DNA of 64,000 bases, taken from positions 124,001 to 188,000 of the forward strand of contig NZ_JAKRFN010000006.1 of assembly GCF_022348085.1 (NCBI RefSeq), in the 5' to 3' direction. The first letter of the stretch is position 1, and the number at the start of each line of letters is the position of its first letter. Shown one piece after another: positions 59,701 through 64,000 of this stretch. Source of the stretch: Mycobacterium sp. PSTR-4-N (GTDB lineage Bacteria > Actinomycetota > Actinomycetes > Mycobacteriales > Mycobacteriaceae). The notes below the pieces were generated by a model, which saw only the letters and a program-made list of their open reading frames with translations, made no database searches and was not told where the DNA came from. The position numbers and the translations under genes are program-made.

Positions 59701-60212
59701 TCGAGGTCTCGTTCGAAGCGAGCGACGTGGCCCTGGTTTCCGTAGTAACCGCGGCTCTCGTCGAAGACCTTCACGAACACCTTCAGCAAGGCATCGGTCT
59801 GATCCTTGGTGATGAGCGTGGCCTTCTGATCGATGTTGAACAGCAGGCTCTTAGCGGGGATGCGCTCGGCTTTGGCCAGAAGAGCAGGCAGGAAGGCACC
59901 AGTTCCCTTGGCGCGGAAGCTCTCCGTGACCTTGGCGCGGTCGAACGCCTGGCTTTCGACGTCGCCGAGAAGGTGAGCGAGCATCTTCAGGAGGTGCGAC
60001 TTACCAGAACCGAAGAAGCCCGAGATCCACACTCCGTTGGCGTTGGTGTAGTTCGTGTAGGCCTCCAGCAGGAGCTCAAGACCTATCGATGCTTCATTAG
60101 TCAGGACGTACTCGTCCACCTCGGTACCCAGGTGCGCGGTGTCGTCCGCTTTGATGACGCCCTCGATCGGACGCTGCACGTCCTTGGCGAAGATCTCGTT
60201 CAGCAACGTCAT
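56742..60212 (-). CDS. brxC: BREX ATPase BrxC
   Basis: 1156 residues from ATG 60212 (AGGAAG upstream); a TTG at 60218 is too close to that site. Walker A GFFGSGKSH (65-73), with the long P-loop ATPase (DUF499/PglY-like) architecture and the LNKQPTGFRLNFFVDEVGQF Walker B segment. Ends 1 nt into pglX (TGATG). BrxC works with PglX, BrxB and PglZ in a complex that controls DNA methylation and exclusion. Second gap in the block is only 2 nt (to brxB). Confidence 0.94.
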   Translation of the reverse strand: MTLLNEIFAKDVQRPIEGVIKADDTAHLGTEVDEYVLTNEASIGLELLLEAYTNYTNANGVWISGFFGSGKSHLLKMLAHLLGDVESQAFDRAKVTESFRAKGTGAFLPALLAKAERIPAKSLLFNIDQKATLITKDQTDALLKVFVKVFDESRGYYGNQGHVARFERDLDNRGQYAAFKEAYQRISGRDWAQGREEGVLEETNVAAAYAEVSGQGGSPTNILTKYRNEYSVSIEDFAEEITTWLNKQPTGFRLNFFVDEVGQFIGSNTHLMLNLQTIAETLNTKCQGRAWVFVTSQEDMDKVVGDRTKQQGNDFSKIQARFKTRVKLTSADVEEVIRKRLLEKNAAGAAALSAIYDRESANFKTLFDFVDGAKSYRNYANKAHFVGTYPLVSYQFPLFQAAIEGISDHNVFEGRNSSVGERSMLGVVQQVAKDIGDVEVGRLATFDHMFAGIRASLKSAAQRSIDVAERNLDNQLAIRLLKALFLVKYVESFQATPRNLTVLVYDRFGLDLPALSAEVKEALSLLEAQTYVQRNGTIYEYLTNEEQVIEEEIKNVDFDSSEVSTRLFKMLSGDVIKTNKLRYAKNGQDFPFGFKLDDQVHGPQRELSIHFITPEYPFTPDETRMHSAGKDELRVILEPDARVLADLRLLIKTEKYTKRKQTSSLSAIEDQILRSKAAQNVEREKELIGRIRRAVGEAALIINATEVSVNSQEALARVTDGFQDLVSRTYTQLKLLDGVTYGEQQVAGAANPDSGLFDPAAWTKLATPGEEVLSFMLRKQAQGEQVTVKTIVDTFQAKPYGWDLASIEVFVAFLIGASKVTLTVDGNVLKRSEVAAALRNTQKHSHAVVAPQKIFDERKVAAFRRFCTDFFDDANAPKDPLELARHGADKLKGKLGELKAVATGSKYPFVEQLGGPISLLDQAVGKPDEWYLSDFNLGDDLLDAKEDTVDPILSFLNGAQSAIYDEAVALLAAHSSNLRYLPKGSVDDVRAGLTDPNAFRGNRMAQLKKATDELRSRIEDVVTANRSNVSTSIKGRRTELLDSTYYEKATAAAQQGVLQLIDQTLSRVGTESQVALILQIGTDFEASVYPSLLDQLAGSQQGGGNGPPLQQTVAVKSVVVAGVTGVLETEHDVDNYLTALRAALLRTLDDGKRISL

Positions 60213-60214
60213 TG

Positions 60215-60814
60215 TCAAGCTTCCTGTTCCAGGATGTTCTTTGCCCGGTAGTACTGGTCATCCTTCAGCCGGCCAAAAAGCACGAGCGTGGAGCCGAGGG
60301 TGTCGGACTGCTCGTAGCGGCCGGGGAAGAACATGAGCATTGGCTTGCCGGTCACGACGCTCTGGAGGTTATTCAGCACGTTGTGTGACCGGATGTATGG
60401 GAAGACCTCGCCGATGCCGGTGAGGAAGAAGATGTCGAAATCGCCGTCTTCGATCTTGGTGCGGATCGCCGGTGCGACGTGGAGCTGCGGATCCAGCATG
60501 CCTTGGAGTAGCTCGCGGAAGTCGTCCTTATCTTGGTCCGGCTCTGCCGCGAGTACACGTTCCCACACACCGCGCTTCTTGAGGATCTCGACGGAGAGGT
60601 CGTAGAGGTTGACCTCGCGCACGTTGACGCCAATGAGGCTCAACCTGTTTTTGACACGCTTCTTGATTTGCGCGACAGCAAGGGCGTCCTCCGGCGGATA
60701 TGGGTAGATGAAGAACGGCACCTCATTGCTGAGGCCCTCCATCCGAAGAAATCGCTTACCGCTGAGCACCCCGAACAGGTGCTCCTCCTGCTTGCCCAGA
60801 TCGACGCTGCTCAT
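60215..60814 (-). CDS. brxB: BREX protein BrxB (DUF1788)
   Basis: 199 residues, DUF1788: begins MSSVDLGKQEEHLFGVLSG and ends AKNILEQEA, with FFLTGIGEVFPYIRSHNVLN and PMLMFFPGRYEQSD as the conserved core. Length and position, between brxA and brxC, match type 1 BREX. Start in an ATGA overlap with brxA. Biochemical role is not established; it binds other BREX subunits. Confidence 0.92.
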   Translation of the reverse strand: MSSVDLGKQEEHLFGVLSGKRFLRMEGLSNEVPFFIYPYPPEDALAVAQIKKRVKNRLSLIGVNVREVNLYDLSVEILKKRGVWERVLAAEPDQDKDDFRELLQGMLDPQLHVAPAIRTKIEDGDFDIFFLTGIGEVFPYIRSHNVLNNLQSVVTGKPMLMFFPGRYEQSDTLGSTLVLFGRLKDDQYYRAKNILEQEA

Positions 60815-61422
60815 TGCGCATCCACTGCCGTCGGGAAGAAGCGGACGCCGCTCGGAGTGCGGGCAGAAAGCACGTCGGAGACGCGGGACGACAGCACTGC
60901 GGGAACGATCCGGCCGTCCTGGTCGAGGAGACCTGCCTCGGCGAGCATTTGGAACATATTGGAGCGGAGCCTCCGCAGGGTGGAACTCTTAAGGTTTGCG
61001 ACCTCTTCGTGCCAGAGGGCCTTGCTCCGGATGAATCCGTCGAAGTCGTCGTAATCCAGCGTGGGTGTCAGCAGGAGGAAGCGCTCACGAACGACTTCCT
61101 CGGCGAACTCGCCGACCAGGCGGTAGCGCCGGCAGGCTGCAGCCCACATTAGGTGACCGCGTTCCGATGTCGTCGCGTCGATTACCAACTCGAGTTCGCC
61201 ATCGCTTAGGACGGAGAGACGCTGGGCAACCTCCCGAGCGAGCCGCCGTCCGGTAGCGACGGTACGAGCCTGGAGCAGGTTGTCATCTTCGATGAGCTGT
61301 CGGACCTTCCCCCAGTCGTGCTCACGGAGGTATACCGGGGCCGCGATGGTCGCCTCACGCATTAGAAGAGCGCCACTGGTAAACGACAGCGCGTAGCGCG
61401 AACCGCGCGGCGTGTCTGTCAT
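60811..61422 (-). CDS. brxA: BREX protein BrxA (DUF1819)
   Basis: 203 residues from ATG 61422, 8 nt after GGAGG (the GTG at 61431 is part of that site). DUF1819: YALSFTSGALLMREA, LTPTLDYDDFDGFI, and a C-terminal winged-helix-like part (TLRRLRSNMFQMLAEAGLLD). BrxA homologues bind DNA. It is the first BREX gene proper, 83 nt after the small HTH gene. Confidence 0.92.
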   Translation of the reverse strand: MTDTPRGSRYALSFTSGALLMREATIAAPVYLREHDWGKVRQLIEDDNLLQARTVATGRRLAREVAQRLSVLSDGELELVIDATTSERGHLMWAAACRRYRLVGEFAEEVVRERFLLLTPTLDYDDFDGFIRSKALWHEEVANLKSSTLRRLRSNMFQMLAEAGLLDQDGRIVPAVLSSRVSDVLSARTPSGVRFFPTAVDAQ

Positions 61423-61505
61423 CAAGTGCACCTCCTCCAGCGATGAGCAAAGTCGATCAACATACCTCCACTGTCAGACATGTCGAGTTGCCGGTGTCCC
61501 GCGGC

Positions 61506-61706
61506 TCACCCGGACGAAGGCTTTCCCTCTGCTGCTGCCGCGCCGCCGGTGCGGACCCAGTCGTCGACCTCGGTGGCCTGGAACTTCCACAGGCGACCGA
61601 CCTTGTGGGCTGGCATCGCTTTGTCGGCGATCCAGGAGTAGACCGTGTCCTTCGTGACGCCCAGATGCGCGGCGATGTCGTCGGCCGACAACCAAGGCTC
61701 AGGCAT
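61506..61706 (-). CDS. AlpA/excisionase-type small HTH protein
   Basis: 66 residues: WLSADDIAAHLGVTKDTVYS, then WIADKAMPAHKVGRLWKFQA and TEVDDWVRTG, a MerR-like winged helix of the excisionase/HTH_17 type. Located at the head of the BREX block on the same strand. It could regulate BREX transcription or be a left-over excision factor of an integrative element. A -10-like TAGGGT lies on this strand at 61763-61758. Confidence 0.82.
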   Translation of the reverse strand: MPEPWLSADDIAAHLGVTKDTVYSWIADKAMPAHKVGRLWKFQATEVDDWVRTGGAAAAEGKPSSG

Positions 61707-61932
61707 TGCGGCGTAGAACCCCCGTCCGACGAACCCCGATCTTTCTGGGTATGACCGACCCTAGCGGAGGATGACCTGGTTCTGCGGGGATAGGCGGACA
61801 TCGTGATTGTGTCTTCGAGACGCAATCGATCCTCATTGCCCAAACACGACGGAGTGTTGGCGTGTCATGCATCACGGAGGAGGAACGGCGCAGGAAAATG
61901 AGACCGTAGAACTACTAGCTAGGCGCAGAACT
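61707..61932. promoter_or_regulatory. divergent promoter region of the BREX block and the TIGR02391-like gene
   Basis: 226 bp between divergent genes. On the minus strand TAGGGT (61763-61758) is a plausible -10 for the BREX block, about 50 nt before the HTH gene. No convincing operator or RNA is seen. Confidence 0.4.
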
Positions 61933-62319
61933 ATGACCACCGCATCCCAACAGAAACCCGCCAAAATTCCGCCGTTTGGTCCGGACTTCGTCAAGGGAGT
62001 CTGCGATGTCCTCGCGCAAACTGGCTTCCCGGGCCTCTCAGGCTCGGAGATCGATTCTCTCCTTCAGATGGTGCGGGTCCAAGGTCGGGAGCCTGGTGGT
62101 AACAAGCGTGAGAGTCTCTACATCACGCTCTATAACGTCCAGGTTCGACAGCAGGCCGGCAATGTCGTGGGCGCATTCATCGCCAAAGCAATGAGCCCGA
62201 GCAAATACGCCGCTCAACCAGCTCGATTCACCGATCTGCGCGACCAGCTCAACGAGTCTCTCATCTACTACGGATACTCGGTCAATGAGGCCGGCATGTC
62301 GGCTCCGGTCGAATCCTGA
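61933..62319 (+). pseudogene. TIGR02391/Ymh-like gene, truncated by an IS21-type element
   Basis: From ATG 61933 the frame gives 128 residues, ending at a TGA inside the element. The visible part has the family's features: FVKGVCDVLAQTGFPGLSGS, LYNVQVRQQAGNVVGAFIAK and ARFTDLRDQLNESLIYYGYS. Native sequence seems to stop near 62296, with only about 8 residues supplied by the insertion element. The family (abortive-infection Ymh-type) is linked to phage defence contexts, but the function is unknown. The missing C-terminus would lie beyond the element. Confidence 0.65.
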
Positions 62320-62346
62320 GCGGCCTGCTCCGGTTGAAAAGTGAGC
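62302..62346. repeat. two 20-bp direct repeats at the IS21 end
   Basis: GCTCCGGTCGAATCCTGAGC (62302-62321) and GCTCCGGTTGAAAAGTGAGC (62327-62346) match at 16 of 20 positions with a 25-nt period. IS21 ends typically carry such multiple repeats as transposase binding sites. Confidence 0.7.
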
Positions 62347-62350
62347 AGGT

Positions 62351-64000
<1,650 letters not shown>

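Noticed and set aside
59283..60251. 322-codon plus-strand frame opposite brxC
   Set aside because: Shadow of brxC coding; no motif, and opposite strand coding evidence is strong.
34800..62350. CRISPR array in the defence island
   Set aside because: No regularly spaced direct repeats of 25-40 bp were seen, and no cas genes are present.

Overview
The window is high-GC actinobacterial DNA. Its gene order (asd-ask; leuA, DnaQ-like exonuclease, murT-gatD, DUF559 gene, recR, ybaB/ebfC, Rv3717-type amidase, the Rv3718c-Rv3720-type genes, dnaZX, Rv3722c-type aminotransferase) is the conserved Mycobacterium tuberculosis/M. smegmatis order. I therefore read it as the chromosome of a rapidly growing Mycolicibacterium or a close relative. 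Other support comes from several -10 hexamers lying exactly 7 nt before ATG or GTG (leaderless genes), and from the homologues PepA and Prim-PolC.

Positions 1-34,716 are chromosomal core. In order: the aspartate-family operon ask-asd; a nitroreductase-like gene; a nitrogen block (GlnR-type box, amtB, a type III glutamine synthetase-like gene, three genes that together make a split glutamate synthase, a single-subunit FAD amine oxidase and an XRE-cupin regulator); leuA behind a Leu-Leu-Leu leader peptide and alternative hairpins; two tandem small secreted proteins; peptidoglycan amidation (murT-gatD); a NarL-type two-component system facing a cytochrome P450; recR-ybaB; a peptidoglycan amidase; a probable 10-methyl-branched fatty acid pair; dnaZX; an essential-type aminotransferase; SRP RNA; tRNA-Ser(GGA); a PepA-like secreted protease; and a cluster with an AurF-type diiron oxygenase, a DUF4873 protein, a membrane-anchored protein and a type II thioesterase, divergent from a PucR-type regulator.

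At about 34,800 the core stops inside a gene. Only the last ~29 codons of a minus-strand Prim-PolC (LigD-polymerase-like) gene remain, and everything to the right is a lower-GC accessory island. A complete, diverged Prim-PolC gene sits within it at 43,747-44,829 in the opposite orientation. The first half of the island (35-43.5 kb) holds poorly known genes: a possible HEPN/zinc-ribbon protein, a protein with two KOW-like repeats and one membrane segment, a solitary OLD-family ATPase-TOPRIM nuclease, two paralogues flanking an XRE regulator, and a 57-residue basic protein with a strong ribosome binding site.

The second half (61.7 down to 45.0 kb) is one minus-strand block: an AlpA/excisionase-like HTH gene, then brxA-brxB-brxC-pglX-pglZ-brxL (a complete type 1 BREX phage-defence set), then a SIR2 and a HerA ATPase gene joined to the end of brxL by overlapping start and stop codons. 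I interpret this as BREX with a second, NAD-depleting defence module coupled to it. The sequence coding for the specificity half of PglX is markedly AT-richer than both flanks, as expected after module exchange. The window ends in an IS21-family element (istB and part of istA) that truncates a TIGR02391-like gene.
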